Assembly: GCF_905404315.1 (NCBI RefSeq)
Contig: NC_066312.1
Span: forward strand, 18,029,001-18,093,000
Direction: 5' to 3'
From: Leptidea sinapis
Taxonomy: Eukaryota; Arthropoda; Insecta; Lepidoptera; Pieridae
DNA: 64,000 nucleotides
The notes beneath the pieces are model-generated. The model saw only the letters and a list, made by a program, of their open reading frames with translations, did not search any database and had not been told where the DNA came from. How positions within the stretch are numbered: the first letter of the stretch is position 1; every line of letters begins with the position of its first letter. Shown here one piece after another: positions 1 through 12,236 of the stretch. Both the position numbers and the translations under genes were made by a program.

Positions 1-913
1 CAATTATACGGTCTTATGAGCGATTAATATAAAAGTAACCCTATTACATATTCCCTTTATAGTAATAATGATTATTTTGCTAATTCTCAATCGTTTTAAG
101 TAGTTTATTAAATTTTTAATTATTTTGTTTTTATTGTTAGCGTAACTAGTTTTCACACTCTCTTTTTTTTTATAAAGTTGTCATAAAATTTTGTAGGATT
201 TGTTATAATTATTTATCTTAAACAATTTTTTTTTCAAAGAAAGTTCGTATAATCCTTAAATAAGTTCATACCAATGTAGAAAATTACAAGTTACATATTA
301 CCTTTATAAAGAAAAGATGTGAATAATAACTTTGTAAACAAAATTGTAAGTTTAACTTTCTTTACTACTCTTTATTTTTATTCTAATTTTTTTCTACATT
401 TACATAATACAGCTGGTAGAGCAACAGGTGGAAAGTTAGGACCAGCTATAATCAATATCCGGAGCGCTATTCATGTGCAAACTTTTGTATTTTGTACGTC
501 ATAGTTAACATCCGTATCCTGTAAAGGACTAATAAGATAAGGCATCGGTTTTTACACTTAGCTTGTTCTGTGAACAAAGGACTGGGTTTACTCAAAATGT
601 ATTCATTATATTTTTATACATTTAAATTTTACTTATTACCTGCCTAAAGTATCTTCGAATATTTTAAACATGCTTATACTTTTGCATACATGAGGAATAA
701 ATACGATATCTAAGGTTGCATCGTAACCTTACCAAGGTATTAGAAACTGTTCTATGGATACTCAAGCGACAATTAACTCTGCGTAAAAGACATTTGAATG
801 CTAGGTATAAGAACAAGAATTATTCACCTGTATAATATGTGTAAAAGTAGATTCAATGTATGTTTACATCTACCAATGAAATGTAATGAGCCCGCAAGGC
901 CCCGGCTTTTTGT
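1..913. other. A+T-rich stretch without a gene
   Basis: No open reading frame here looks like protein and no repeat was recognised. The sequence is strongly A+T-rich with T and A runs. It borders the LINE fragment that begins near 940. Confidence 0.6.
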
Positions 914-939
914 TTGTATAATTCAATGGCTTCGCATCG

Positions 940-1755
940 CTATTTAACAAAGAACGCTGTTATCGTAAAAAATATTCGGTATCTTCTATATTATATATTT
1001 ATTACGGTTGCAAATTACGGTGTCAAAGTTAATAATAGAATACTACTTTACTTTAGTTATTTCCATAGTATTATGTCCTATGGTATATGTATTGCTATAA
1101 TATAATACAATATTTGTGCTGCAGAAGAGGGCTATTCGCGCTATTTATAACCTAGGTCCTAAAGAATCATTGAGAGCAAAATTCAAAGAAATTAACATCT
1201 TGACTGTTGCTTCTCAATATATTCTTGATAATGTAATGTTTGTTCATAGGCACATAGTGGATTTGCCAAAAACTGTCATAACCATAATGTCAACACCAGG
1301 AACAGACATACACTTATGATGCCTACTACTCGACTAAGTCGACTTAGTAAGTCTTTTGTTGGGCGATGTATAAGCTTTTACAACAAGATCCCAGAAAATG
1401 TTCAAAACAAAATTATTACAATTCCTTTGAATAACAAAAGAATTGTTAAAAAACGTTTGTGTGGGAAAGGTTACTATAACATAAATTACACGATTCATTC
1501 TATAACATGAATATTATATTTCTTAATGATACCACAGATTGGGAATGGAGTGACCGCCCTCAGGCTATTAAATAATAAGTTTAATTGTATAATATTATTT
1601 TGTAAACATATTTATTCGATGAAAAAAAAGCCCGCTGAGTTTGTTGCGCCCATTCTTCTCAGGTCTGAGGCATTCATTTTGGAATGGGTGGTAGTTTTTG
1701 ACTTTCGGTCAGTGATGTCACATCCTATTTTGAATAAAAATATTTGAATTTGAAT
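940..1755 (+). mobile_element. 5'-truncated, broken LINE: reverse transcriptase C-terminus plus 3' tail (copy 1)
   Basis: Three successive reading frames carry pieces of one non-LTR retrotransposon C-terminus. The first (914-1105) includes YFSYFHSIMSYG, the second (1116-1319) has LQKRAIRAIYNLGP and INILTVASQYI, and the third (1316-1510) has PTTRLSRLSKSFVGRC and FYNKIPENVQN. These are familiar C-terminal motifs of Jockey/CR1-group reverse transcriptases. The frame changes between pieces show the copy is dead. A 3' untranslated part follows and ends at 1745-1755 in repeated TTTGAA units, the usual tail of such elements. Two more copies of the same 3' end lie at 36988-37520 (minus) and 47830-48145 (plus). 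The exact clade is not certain. Confidence 0.85.
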
Positions 1756-3484
1756 AGTTTTCATTATTATTATAATCGTTATTTTTAACGTTTAGCTTCA
1801 ATCTTAATTAATAGGAAATGGCCTCTAGTATCAATTATGTAACATGTAAATTTTGAAGAACTTAATCACAAGATCTGGTGGTTTTGATTTCTTTTGAATA
1901 GGACTTAACTGATTTATTGGTTTTGGTAAGCATTTGCAGTTATATATAACTTCATAATTATACCTATGAGTATGAACATATATTTTGTCACTTGAATAAT
2001 ATCTCCTGCTGGTTACTCACTTCTTATTTTAAGTACTAATAGTGCCCGTCATATAATGCTTTTTTTATTCTGATTATTGGGCTTAGAATCAGGCTCACAA
2101 TCCTGCTTGGAAAACATATCAGTAGGTATTCTTTATCATTTCCGTGCAATTATACTTTTTACTATCAATTATATTAAATATTGTAAAAATAAAATAAGCC
2201 TATAGTATTACTATTAGCTGAATTTTACTTATAAATAAGACTGTCTCTCGACAAAGGCCTCTCATCTAGTCTGGTCCTGGTATCCATTTAAGATTATCCT
2301 CCCACCTTCTAGATTTGTACTTGACAAAAAGTATTATTTTGTACTAGATAATCTTATAGGGGAGGCTTAGCTATGTGTATTTGTTTCAAGTATTTATTTG
2401 GGTGTGTATATGTATTTAAGACTGTTAAATGTAGAGCACTCCAGGAGGTGGAGGTAATTGAAAACCGACTCCAACTACATAATTAAAACAGTCCACAACT
2501 GATGAAGATATTTAAATATGTTATTGTCATTTATATTTAAGCCTTATTGATAGAAAAATAGAGAATTTTCATATCTAGAAGGCTTACAAACATTATGTAT
2601 GTAAAAGACCCTAGAGATGATCCTACCCATGAAAATTTACATAATGACGGAACGGACGGATTTTTTAAAATCAGTTAAATAAACTGTTTAGTCGGTTCGT
2701 CATTGTTGTTATTCGTTACGTTAATGACAGTTTTTATCGTGCGACCGCGAGCATAAATATTATTATAAAACGAACAACACCGAATTAATCAATTCCGAAT
2801 ACCTACACAGTTTATCGGCGTTTAAACGTTTTAAAATGGAATTGGTGATATCACCAAACTGAAGTATCGTGTCTGTAACCTTGAACACGTCCTTTACAAA
2901 AAAGGTGTTAATAGTTAACTTTAAATAAGCATTTAGACATACATTTTATGTGGTGTTACGTCATAAGTCATAACAAAAGAAGGTAATGAAAGACAATTCA
3001 TTTTAATCTTATTTCTGACCTACTTCCACGAAGAGGAGAATATTTATTTAATATTGCCAAATCTACTTAATTATTTTAGTTTATGATATAGATCAAATTA
3101 ATATGTTTGCTAATACATATATACATATAATACGCAATTCAGTTATCTGTTTATAAAATCAAAATTATCTCTTAACTCATATTTTTGATGTGAACGCTAC
3201 TTTAGCGGCGTTCTTTACAGTCGTTGAAATTATTTATGAAAGTTGATTTTTCTGAGAGATAAACTTTTTAATGTAGAATAATTGTAAAAGTTCGAAACTG
3301 TTAATTTTTTTATTTTTATTCGATCATTGCTTTCTTACTTAGTAATAATTTAAACATATGCCAATATTTAGTGTGAGTTTCTACCATTTTTAATCAAAGG
3401 GGTCTTAAATCCACTACTATGATTTTTTTATTTAGTAGTATAGATATAAATGTTCCAGAATAGATACCCATCGATATCATATAT
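1756..3484. other. No gene; unclassified A+T-rich DNA
   Basis: I see no supportable coding region, RNA gene or named repeat. Open frames are short and low in complexity. Confidence 0.55.
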
Positions 3485-3533
3485 ACATCAGAAAGCTCTA
3501 ATATAGATAATCTAGATTGGAGCTTTCTGATGT
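3485..3533. repeat. Short hairpin, 18-bp arms
   Basis: The arm at 3485-3502 (starting ACATCAGAAAGCTC) is repeated in inverted form at 3516-3533, with one mismatch and a 13-nt loop. No promoter or conserved context marks it as an RNA gene. It may be a remnant of a short inverted-repeat element. Confidence 0.7.
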
Positions 3534-3627
3534 CCGACCGACTAGTGAATTGACGCAGGTTTATTTTACATTTAGACTTATTTATCTTGTAAATGTCAAT
3601 AGTATGATAAATCATCTAATATATAAC

Positions 3628-4115
3628 ATTCTCGTGTCGCGGTGTTTGTAGTTAAACTCCTCCGAGACGGCTTGACTGATTCTCATGAAATTTTGCGTGC
3701 TTATTGGGTAGGTCTGAGAATCAAACAAAAATTTCATCCCTCTAAATGTTAAGGGTAAACTCGTAATTTTTTTTTATGTTTTAGAAAAAATATTTATTCA
3801 TTATATTTTTATGATACATCATTAAAACATGATTACAACCCTAAATTTTCAACCCTCTACGATCAACACCTATTTTTCTACAGAGATTTTAAATTATTCT
3901 ATTACATCCACAGATACGCACTAGAGTTGGCAAGATGGCAATCGAATTTAATGATTATTTTATTTATATGTATCTATGTATGATAAATTATAATATATTA
4001 TTTAGTAGGTCTGCGAATCGGTCGTAATCTATTTTTTATATCCCAAAGATTTTAATTATTGAATATATTTTATTACTTTATATGGCAATACAACGTTTGC
4101 TGGGTCAGCTAGTAT
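3628..4115 (-). mobile_element. Dispersed element with CTAGCTGACCC terminus (copy a)
   Basis: The stretch starts with an 'aaactcctccgagacggctt' type segment, a usual internal part of widespread insect repeats, and ends at 4080-4115 in ATGGCAATACAACGTTTGCT followed by GGGTCAGCTAGT. The same terminus recurs at 20527-20557 and 45479-45517 in this orientation and at 6715-6740 and 44353-44380 in the other. No protein is encoded. Non-autonomous; whether it is SINE- or Helitron-like is left open. Confidence 0.6.
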
Positions 4116-5928
4116 TATTATAAATTTGTAAGCTTTATCACACCTTGTAACTATCAACATATCAATTTTTTACGTGACATTTTTAACGTTTTGTCTATTG
4201 TCTGAACTATTTCCACGGTTAACTGATCTCTATGAAAATTCGTATTCTGCCTTATATGAACATACATATGTATATATATTTCGTTGGCAGGTCAAGGTTA
4301 AAGTTACATAAACTTAATCAACAAGCTTAAACTAATCGCTTCTGAATCGTCACTATAATATTTCTTTTAAATGACTAAATCTACCACACTATGTTCAGAA
4401 AAAATAGTGCTCGTGAGAAGAACAAGATAAGAAACTGAACGGCTACTCTTTTTACTCAATGGATTATTTTAGAATGGCTGTAATATACAGAACAAATTAG
4501 TATATTAGTTGCTACATCCAATACATGAATCGTGTTTAAAATTAAAAGCGTTTTAAATATCAAATATTTCATAAAAAGTATGAAAGAATAGGTGAGCCGG
4601 GTTCATATAGTGCATTTATAATATGCAGTACCTATTAACAGTTTAAGCAACAAATAAGGCAACGAGATAAGTTAAGATGTAGTAAATTGGAAATATTGAG
4701 ACTGCAAGATGCCGGAACCAGTCTCCCGAATGGAACGGAATTACAAGTTTTTTCGCATGTGAAACCGGTCCAAAGAAAATAAAATGTTGTCAAATGTTGC
4801 CGTATTTTGCGGGGCTGCCTGTTTATATTCTCGATCATAATTATTTCTCTTCGCATCAGTAGGAATTATTTATAGCGACCGCGGCTTTTGTGCCTATTTT
4901 ATTTTTTCTTCCATTGTACTTTAAAACTATGGGACAGAAAAAACTCGCAAGTCGGACATATAATGAGGACTTAATTGTCACTTATTTATGGAACATCACT
5001 TTTTACGAGCCCGTTGATCGAGTGGAATAAATGGCCGCCTCTCCAGTAACGTGTTGCTGGTTTGATCCACAGCTGGAACCAAGTCTTAAAGATCGGTTTG
5101 TGTCTGTAATTGTGTTTGGAAGGTATAGGAGGTTTTTTAAATCCCTTACTAACTGGCTTATTCCACAAGAGTTCAAACCAGAAGAGCGTACCATAAAAGG
5201 TAGAGTTTTGTTTCGTGTTGGGACTGATAAATATTACCAAACTTTTATCTAAACTGTCGACTGTCTCTATGATGGTAAAAACCGTTTAAACCCAGTTTTC
5301 AAATAAAACCTTTACGAAAACCTTAAATGAACAAAATCCATGAAATGTTGGTTATAGGTTAGAACAAAACCGATAAAGAGTACTCAAAATCTATGGAACA
5401 TATGTTCAAAATTATATTCAAGTATTTTCTAGACAGTACGATTATACAATTACTTTCTTTGTACTCATTCATCGATATTGGTCAAGCTGTTTTTGAGTTG
5501 TGGAAGACGCGGACTGAAATGAAGTTGAGTTGGCTCAACAAATTTAAAGTCATAAATATGTAGAGCCGAATGATTTTTAAAGTTGTATTGACGTAATTCT
5601 ATCGCCATCCTTCATGATAAACTTTTAAATGAAAAAATATCCAGAAATACCTGTTGATTTAAATAAAATAATAAGAATTAGCGCGGGCAATGAAGTTATT
5701 GTAAATACAAACGAACAATTAGAGAAGTTTAGTAAGTGAGACTTCTTATCATTATTTATGACATGAACTTCCAACGGAGTTATTAAGAGCATCCTCTCCT
5801 AAGGAAATTGTCGGCTTCATAGAAGCAATGGGTCAGAGCGATGGTTTTGAAACATGACAATAAAAAAGACGTGGAGCAAAAACAACTAGATAGAATAATT
5901 TTGACATTTACCCAGGCCAAAGAATAAC
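4116..5928. other. No supported gene
   Basis: A 74-codon open frame at 5031-5252 and overlapping frames on the other strand show no family I recognise. The rest is A+T-rich DNA with no clear repeat. Confidence 0.5.
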
Positions 5929-6252
5929 TTTTTATACGCTTTCTATTAGCTTCACCTGTATGTATGTTTGTTTGTTTGTAACCGACTCATTCGGGCGCTA
6001 TTTTGACCCACTTTAAACGGTCAGATTTCGTTCAAACTTTGTAGATTTATTAAGGACCGATGACAATACATGAATTTGATAAAGTTATTACATTTTTCAA
6101 ATTTCAAAATTAAATTTTTGTTACATTATATCATTTTCATCTATCGTCTATAAGGCAGGAATTGGTGCTAATTTTAAATTTCAAAATAAATTTTCTATTT
6201 TTTATTTCGGTTTTCTTTTCTTTTTTAGTTTTTTTAACTACTATTATTAACT
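5929..6252 (+). repeat. Dispersed ~310-bp repeat, copy 1 of 2
   Basis: Shares a nearly collinear sequence with 9473-9781: both contain CACCTGTATGTATGTTTGTT, AACCGACTCATT, GACCCACTTTAAACGG, GAGGACCGATGACAATACAT or close variants, and TTTTTAACTACTATT near the end. No coding capacity. The two copies lie about 3.5 kb apart in the same direction. Confidence 0.85.
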
Positions 6253-6711
6253 GTAAAGAAATTATGTATACAGTGTAATCTGATGCATAATTAAATAAGA
6301 AAAAGTGTCATTGTATACAAAACCATTCGTGGAAATACCTTCGTTGTTTTTCAGCTTTGCAATTGTAATCGAGTGAGGCTTGTTTTTACCAATGAATTAA
6401 CAATAGAGAAAGTTTTGCTAATCAGCGATTTAGATTTCACATGATTTGTGTAGAAAGTCTTAAGGATGAAACGACCACGGTTTGATTAATATTTACTAGT
6501 CTAATATCAAAGTTATGCGGACTGCCATAAATACCCGGTTTTATGAATAAATAGCTCCTGCCCGTGACTTCGCCCGCTTTAAATTCGCTGGAACTCATAA
6601 AAATTTCTCGTTAAAATATGTAGTACATTGTGTGTGCTATATTTTATAATTTGTTCAATAGTTACGGCGTTACAGATTAACATACAAACAAGCTTTCAAA
6701 CACATTGATGT
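6253..6711. other. No gene; one repeat trace
   Basis: Contains GCCCGTGACTTCGCCCGC near 6560, a phrase shared with repeat starts at 11060 and 42145. Otherwise nothing recognised. Confidence 0.5.
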
Positions 6712-7045
6712 TTTAGTTAGCGGACCCGACAGGGGTTGTCCTGTACAGTGTACACACGTGTTAGATTTGAAAAATCAGTCCAGACGTTTAGACGGAGGAG
6801 ATCCCTAATATACGTAGGAGATTTTTTATGTCGACTGTATTGAGACTCTAAATCAATCTCAAATTCACTAGAACACTCAAAAAAAATCATCAAAATCGGT
6901 CCAGCCATTTAAGAGTCGTTCAATTGTGAATCTAAACCATCCTCAAATCCACTTGAACCCACACAGAAAATTTCATTCTAATCGGTCCAGCCATTTAGGA
7001 GGAGTTTACTGTCAACACACGTACAGAAGAACTATACAATATATA
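6712..7045 (+). mobile_element. Dispersed element with CTAGCTGACCC-type terminus (copy b)
   Basis: Begins with GCGGACCCGACAGGGGTTGT at 6720, a variant of the family terminus seen at 44353. It contains two imperfect tandem units of about 86 bp, each ending in CGGTCCAGCCATTTA (near 6895 and 6983), then a CACACGTACAGAAGAA tail and ATATATAAAGATA. No protein is encoded. Confidence 0.65.
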
Positions 7046-7393
7046 AAGATAAACAATATTTATTCAAATAAAACAAATATTATATTTACAATACTATCTA
7101 TGATTAACAAGTTTTTAATTATTTAAATTATTTTTGCACTGCTATCGCAACTACCAATCAACCGAAGCTCAATAAAAAAAAAAGCTAACAGTGTCCGATT
7201 CTTATCTTAATTGATGGTATAAGAAGTAAATTCGAACATCATATAATACATTCCAATTTGCGCAATCATTTTCTCGTACTACACACAAAATTTCATTAAA
7301 ATCGGTCGGTTAAAATGCGTTTAATTATAACTGAATTAAAACAAATTATTTGGTGAAAGTAATCTCAAATTAATCCCAACGTTTTATTGAGTT

Positions 7394-7397
<4 letters not shown>

Positions 7398-7449
<52 letters not shown>
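7398..7449. repeat. (TA)n microsatellite
   Basis: About 26 uninterrupted TA units. Likely length-variable between individuals. Confidence 0.95.
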
Positions 7450-7451
<2 letters not shown>

Positions 7452-7896
7452 ATATACAACAAATTTTATTACCATAAATGTAGTTTGTTTGAACTAAACA
7501 GTAACATGGGTCATATAATTTAATTTGATTTATATCATTTAGGTCTTGCCAAAAAAATATAGGATTACTCGCATATCAAATGTAGAGCGAGTAAAAAATA
7601 AAAATAAAAAACAACAGTATTTCGCAGAAAGTCCACTATAACTTTTATGGTATCCTTAATCCCTAACCAGAACTTCGAAACAGATGTTGCGAAGCAATTA
7701 ACAAAAGTTGTTTATATTTTGTAACTTGTCAAACGAATAAATAACTCTTAATAATTTAATGTTTAATTTTCTCTATTTTTAGTTATAGCTAAATAGATAC
7801 GCGTTGAGATCATACTGAACATTAACACGAGATATTTTAAATCTAATACATAATTTTAAGATTCATAGGATGTATAATACAATGTCAAAAATAAAA
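7450..7896. other. No gene
   Basis: A+T-rich DNA without recognised repeat or coding signal. Confidence 0.5.
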
Positions 7897-8600
7897 AAGA
7901 GGCCAAGTGCGAGTCGAACTCGACCATGAAGGGTTCCGTATCAGAAAGTTACATAATATAAAAGTTATTGTAACTTCTATCGATGTTTTAATAATAGTGA
8001 ATTTTGTAAACATTAGTATGAGGTACTTAAATGATGAGATTTAGATCTAACTATATGCGAGCCCATATATTGAGTGAAAGGTAAATTTAAAAAATTAAGG
8101 TTTACGATTTACGACGTATTAAAAACAAGTACTTATTAGATCGCTTTCAAAACAATTTTCGGTGGTAGTTTGCATGGTAATATACATCATATATATTTTT
8201 TAGTTTTATCATTATTTTATTTTAGAAGTGACAGGGGTTGGGACTCATTTTACCACGTTGGAAGTATCTCACGTGCAATCTGTTTGGTTTAGAAATAATT
8301 ATATTTGGGACTTCAATATCATTTTTGAAGACCTGTCTATAGATATGCCACACGTATGGGTTTGATTTAAATAATTTTTGAGTTTCGTTTAGAAAACATG
8401 GTGAACCCCCAAAATTTTTTGTTATTTTTTCTATTCTTGTAAATCATAATGCGGCTTACAGAATACATCTATTTACCAAGTTTCAACGGTATAGTTCTTA
8501 TAGTTTCGGAAAAAAGTGGCTGTGACATTCGAACGGACAGACAGACATGACGAATCCATAAGGGTTCCGTTTTTTGCTATTTGGCTACGGAATTCTAAAA
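7897..8600 (+). mobile_element. Dispersed non-coding element, GGCCAAGTGCGAGTCG type
   Basis: Starts GAGGCCAAGTGCGAGTCGAA and CATGAAGGGTTCCGTA, and ends with GACAGACAGACATGACGAAT, AAGGGTTCCGTTTTTTGC and TTTGGCTACGGAATTCTAAA. These are the two ends of a repeat I recognise as common in moths and butterflies. No open frame of note. A small piece of the same type, AAGGGTTCCGTAGAACTCCC, lies at 9858-9877. Confidence 0.7.
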
Positions 8601-8762
8601 AGAAAAAATTATAGGATGATGAATATAAAATTGAACACAACATATTAAGAGCAGTGATTCGAGTAAAAGCAGGATTCCCTTTAGAAGTGAGAACTTATTT
8701 AAGTGCGTTGAACACTTTCGATAGGTGTCAAGGTCACATCGGTTCTATGCTTACCTGCTTAG

Positions 8763-9046
8763 GTAAGGGCCCGGCCACAACACTGCGTTACGGCATCGAA
8801 TTGAAATTATCGATAAATTGGCAAAAAAAATTGTCAAAAAAGGGGTGCATCCAGTACCTTGTTTTCTTTCTCGTTCTCTGAATGCGTCTTAACGCAAGCA
8901 GAAGTGGAACACGCGCAGTGCGGTCCATATCTCACTAGAAACTGAAACGTTGGTGAGCGTCTTATCGTATGATTTTGTACGCATTTCTGTAAGATGTTGT
9001 TTTTGCGATACGACTCCGCAACGCAGTGTTGTGGTCTGGCCCTTAC
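8763..9046. mobile_element. MITE-like element with ~40-bp terminal inverted repeats
   Basis: The left end GTAAGGGCCCGGCCACAACA, continuing CTGCGTTACGGCATCG, is matched in reverse complement at the right end by GTAAGGGCCAGACCACAACA and CTGCGTTGCGGAGTCG. The 284-bp element encodes nothing. A clear target-site duplication was not found. Confidence 0.85.
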
Positions 9047-9472
9047 ATTTAATCTTTAAACTATTTACATTTATAAATTAAAATAGCATGTAGTACTGAT
9101 AGTTACCAGAATTAATTTCTCTTCTATCGTATTATATTCGTATGTGTATCGTAATTTTCGCTTTATGTAAATCAGGCGTCTTCAAATGGATGTAAATAGC
9201 GATCAATTATTCAGTTACGTTATTAAATTTAGCTAAATATTAGAAATATTATATTGGCATCGATCCTCGAAACGTGTGAAACTTATCACCTAAATCGGAT
9301 GTCTGAAAGTGGTTGAAAATTGCGTCCAAAGATTAGTTACATATATACTAGGTAATTATCTGATTAGTAACCAGTCTTGACTCAAAAAGTATGTGTAATT
9401 TCGGTTTTAAATTACTCTCAGTGAAACAGTCCCTTAAGTCATACGGCAACTTACTTATCTGACGAGTATTTA
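9047..9472. other. No gene
   Basis: Nothing recognised between the MITE and the second copy of the dispersed 310-bp repeat. Confidence 0.5.
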
Positions 9473-9781
9473 CTTTTACACGCTTTTTATTAGCATCACC
9501 TGTATGTATGTTTGTTTGTAACCGACTCATTTGGGTACGATTTAGACCCACTTTAAACGGACAGATTTCATTCAAACTTCGTAGATTTATCGAGGACCGA
9601 TGACAATACATTAATATGATAAAATTATTCAATTTTTCAATTTGCAAAATAAATATTTGTTAATTTATATAAATTTCATCCATCGTCTATAAGAGAGGAA
9701 TTGATGTTAATTTTCAAAATAAATTTTCTGTATTTAGTTCAGTTTTCTACAAAAAGCGTCTTTTTTAACTACTATTTATTA
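9473..9781 (+). repeat. Dispersed ~310-bp repeat, copy 2 of 2
   Basis: Homologous to 5929-6252 in the same orientation with scattered substitutions and small indels. A 99-codon frame on the opposite strand (9348-9647) is only a reading of this repeat. Confidence 0.85.
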
Positions 9782-10639
9782 TATTTGATCTTGCACGAAT
9801 TAATAAATGTCTAAAGACTATAGAATACTTATATTATACAACCAGACCGGAATACGTAAGGGTTCCGTAGAACTCCCTATAACTGAAACATAGCTACAAT
9901 ACATTTTAGCAAAAGAGGTCTTAGTCGCAGAAATAAAAATCATTTTTTTTTGTAAACTTCTTTAGCCAGCATTGTAATGCAATGTACCTACCTGAGTTAT
10001 AAGGATCAACGTCACTTGTATAACGGTTCAAATGCTGTCAGATATAATTTTAGGGACTTTTAAACATAATTAGATAGCTATGATTAAAAACGAACTGCAT
10101 TGCAATTTTATTCAGAAAAATCCAATTGTATCCCTCCAATTTTGAATGTAGCTGTTATATTTATGTTGGCCGTTGTAATATAGGCGAAGTGAATGTAAAG
10201 TACATAAAGATATTCCTTACTGAGTTGTTAAAAATGTTATAATGGATCAAATTACCTAAAGATCAAAACCTGTTCTCTTGCAACACCTCATTTCCTCACC
10301 TCCATCCGATATACCTGATTTTACACATGATTACTTATGACAGGAAGACAAGTAACGAAAATGTAATCCATTATATTTTTTAAACATTATTATTTACAAG
10401 TATAATGCCCTCACACACTCTCAACACATTGTTTTAGGTGTCAACCCACATCGTGAATCTTAGGCAATCGCTAACCATTCAAACTTTTGCTTAGCTAATA
10501 TATAATAAACAATTGACGACGGATTTATGTTCTGTAACCTTAATTATGTCCTATTTTTAGTCTAACTTGCTATTAATAATTATGCATCTGCTGTACTCAA
10601 TAGCACTTGTGTTTCTTTCATTAAATATACATAAATTGC

Positions 10640-10682
10640 ACGGAATGCCAGAGGTCGTGGGTTCGAGTCCCGCATCGTTCAT
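10640..10682 (+). repeat. tRNA-like T-arm remnant (SINE-derived?)
   Basis: GTCGTGGGTTCGAGTCCCGC matches a tRNA T-arm with the RNA polymerase III B-box pattern GGTTCGANTCC. No cloverleaf could be built upstream, so this is not a tRNA gene. Confidence 0.55.
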
Positions 10683-11943
10683 AAAATTTTGTTTTCAAAT
10701 TTTATTTGTGTATTAATCCTAGAAGCGAAGGTTATCACTTTAAAAATATAACAAATTGTTAAGATGCTGTAAATGTTGTTTTATGAGAGTAGCAGTCCTT
10801 TATATTCAAAATAAGCCATGTAGCCTACTTGGTAATTTGCACGAACCCAATCCCCAACCCATTTCAAAATAAGTCTTAAAAATGAATATATACCGAAGTA
10901 TTTAAATAGATTTAATAGGTTTAGATGCGATTGGTCTAGGCTAGTCAAGGTCGTACATTAACTGTCGTGTATCTAAATTGACTAAATGGACAGACAGACG
11001 TTGAACCCTCGCTCAGTTCGACTCGCGTTATATTTTGTAATCAAATTATTATAGCCGAGCACTGCCCGTGACTTTGCGCCAACTATATTATATTTACGTA
11101 GCAAAGTTAGCATTCGATAGGATATTGAGGGAGTATTATTCAAATTCCAAAATAAAAGTGCGCCTTGCTCCTAAACTTACTCGTCATAACATGATCTTTT
11201 TGCCAGTGAAAGTTCTGTCGGTCCAGCCCTTTAAAGATAAGCTAAAAACATAGAAATCTAAACAAGAAATTAATAGAAATGCGGAAGGACTGGCGAATAT
11301 ATTACAATACAGACATTACATTGGTACGTACGCTTGAAACGCTCCGGATATTGCGGGACTTGGGCAATGTATTGCAAAATGAAAGCGAATAACATACGAA
11401 TCTTATAGTGACAAATGATCGCTATATAATTTATTTGGAAAAAACAGCAGTTGGGTCAAAATAGACTTCCTCAATGAAATGTAATATTTTTATCTACATA
11501 CTTGTAGCCCGTAGAGGACTTCACAGCTCCGATAAGTAATTATTAACTATTAGTATTAGTAACTATTTAACTACCTTCGCTGGTGGTCTATAAGTCACCT
11601 GTTAGGGGCATGTCTCACTTCTAGTACCGGTAAAGTGAAGGGGCCGGTAAATGTTCAAATTTACTCACTAAAAAGCTTTTATTTTAATATGATAGAAAAA
11701 TATAATACATATCTTATATCCTTATATGAGCAATTCTTGTATATATATATAATCAGAATATCTATATATATACCTCGGAAACGGCTCCAACGATTTTCAT
11801 AAAATTTAATAAATAGATTTCGGGGGCGATAAATCGATCTAGCTAGGTTTCAATTTTAAAAAATGTAGTGTTATCCGTGTTTTAATGAGAAACAGCTACA
11901 ATAACATTAGAATACAAAGGTAAATTTCGCCACTAAATACAAG

Positions 11944-11998
11944 ATAGCCAATTGGGTGATCCGGAAAGCAGAAGACCCCGGTTCGAATCCAGATGTCG
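11944..11998 (+). repeat. tRNA-like B-box remnant (SINE-derived?)
   Basis: CCCGGTTCGAATCCAG fits the B-box of a tRNA-derived element. It is followed after about 15 bases by a T-run. No full tRNA fold is visible. Confidence 0.5.
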
Positions 11999-12109
11999 TA
12001 TTAGTTTTTTTTTGTTCAAGTTTTGTACATTCTTGAAAATCTGAGCAAGGCTCGGTCGTCCGTATATTACAAAATATATACAAACTATTTCAATATATCT
12101 ATTTTTTTA

Positions 12110-12236
12110 AATAAGAGAAGGCAAATGGGCAAGAGGTTCACGTGATGCGATAGTGTGAGGGAACCGCCCATGAACATCCGCAACACAGGGCCCAAGAGAT
12201 GCGTTGTCAGTCTTTAAAGTTAGGAGTATGCTCTAC
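12110..12236 (+). repeat. Divergent member of the 'cacctggtg / cgttgccggcc' repeat family
   Basis: AGGCAAATGGGCAAGAGGTT, CCGCCCATGAACATCCGCAA, and TGCGTTGTCAGTCTTTAAAG are collinear with the better copy at 19003-19268 but much diverged. Confidence 0.5.

Noticed and set aside
5031..5252. Overlapping frames on both strands with coding-like composition
   Set aside because: No recognisable family on either strand; perhaps an old transposon piece, but not supported.
10640..10682. Possible tRNA gene from a T-arm-like motif
   Set aside because: No acceptor, D-arm or anticodon arm could be paired upstream.
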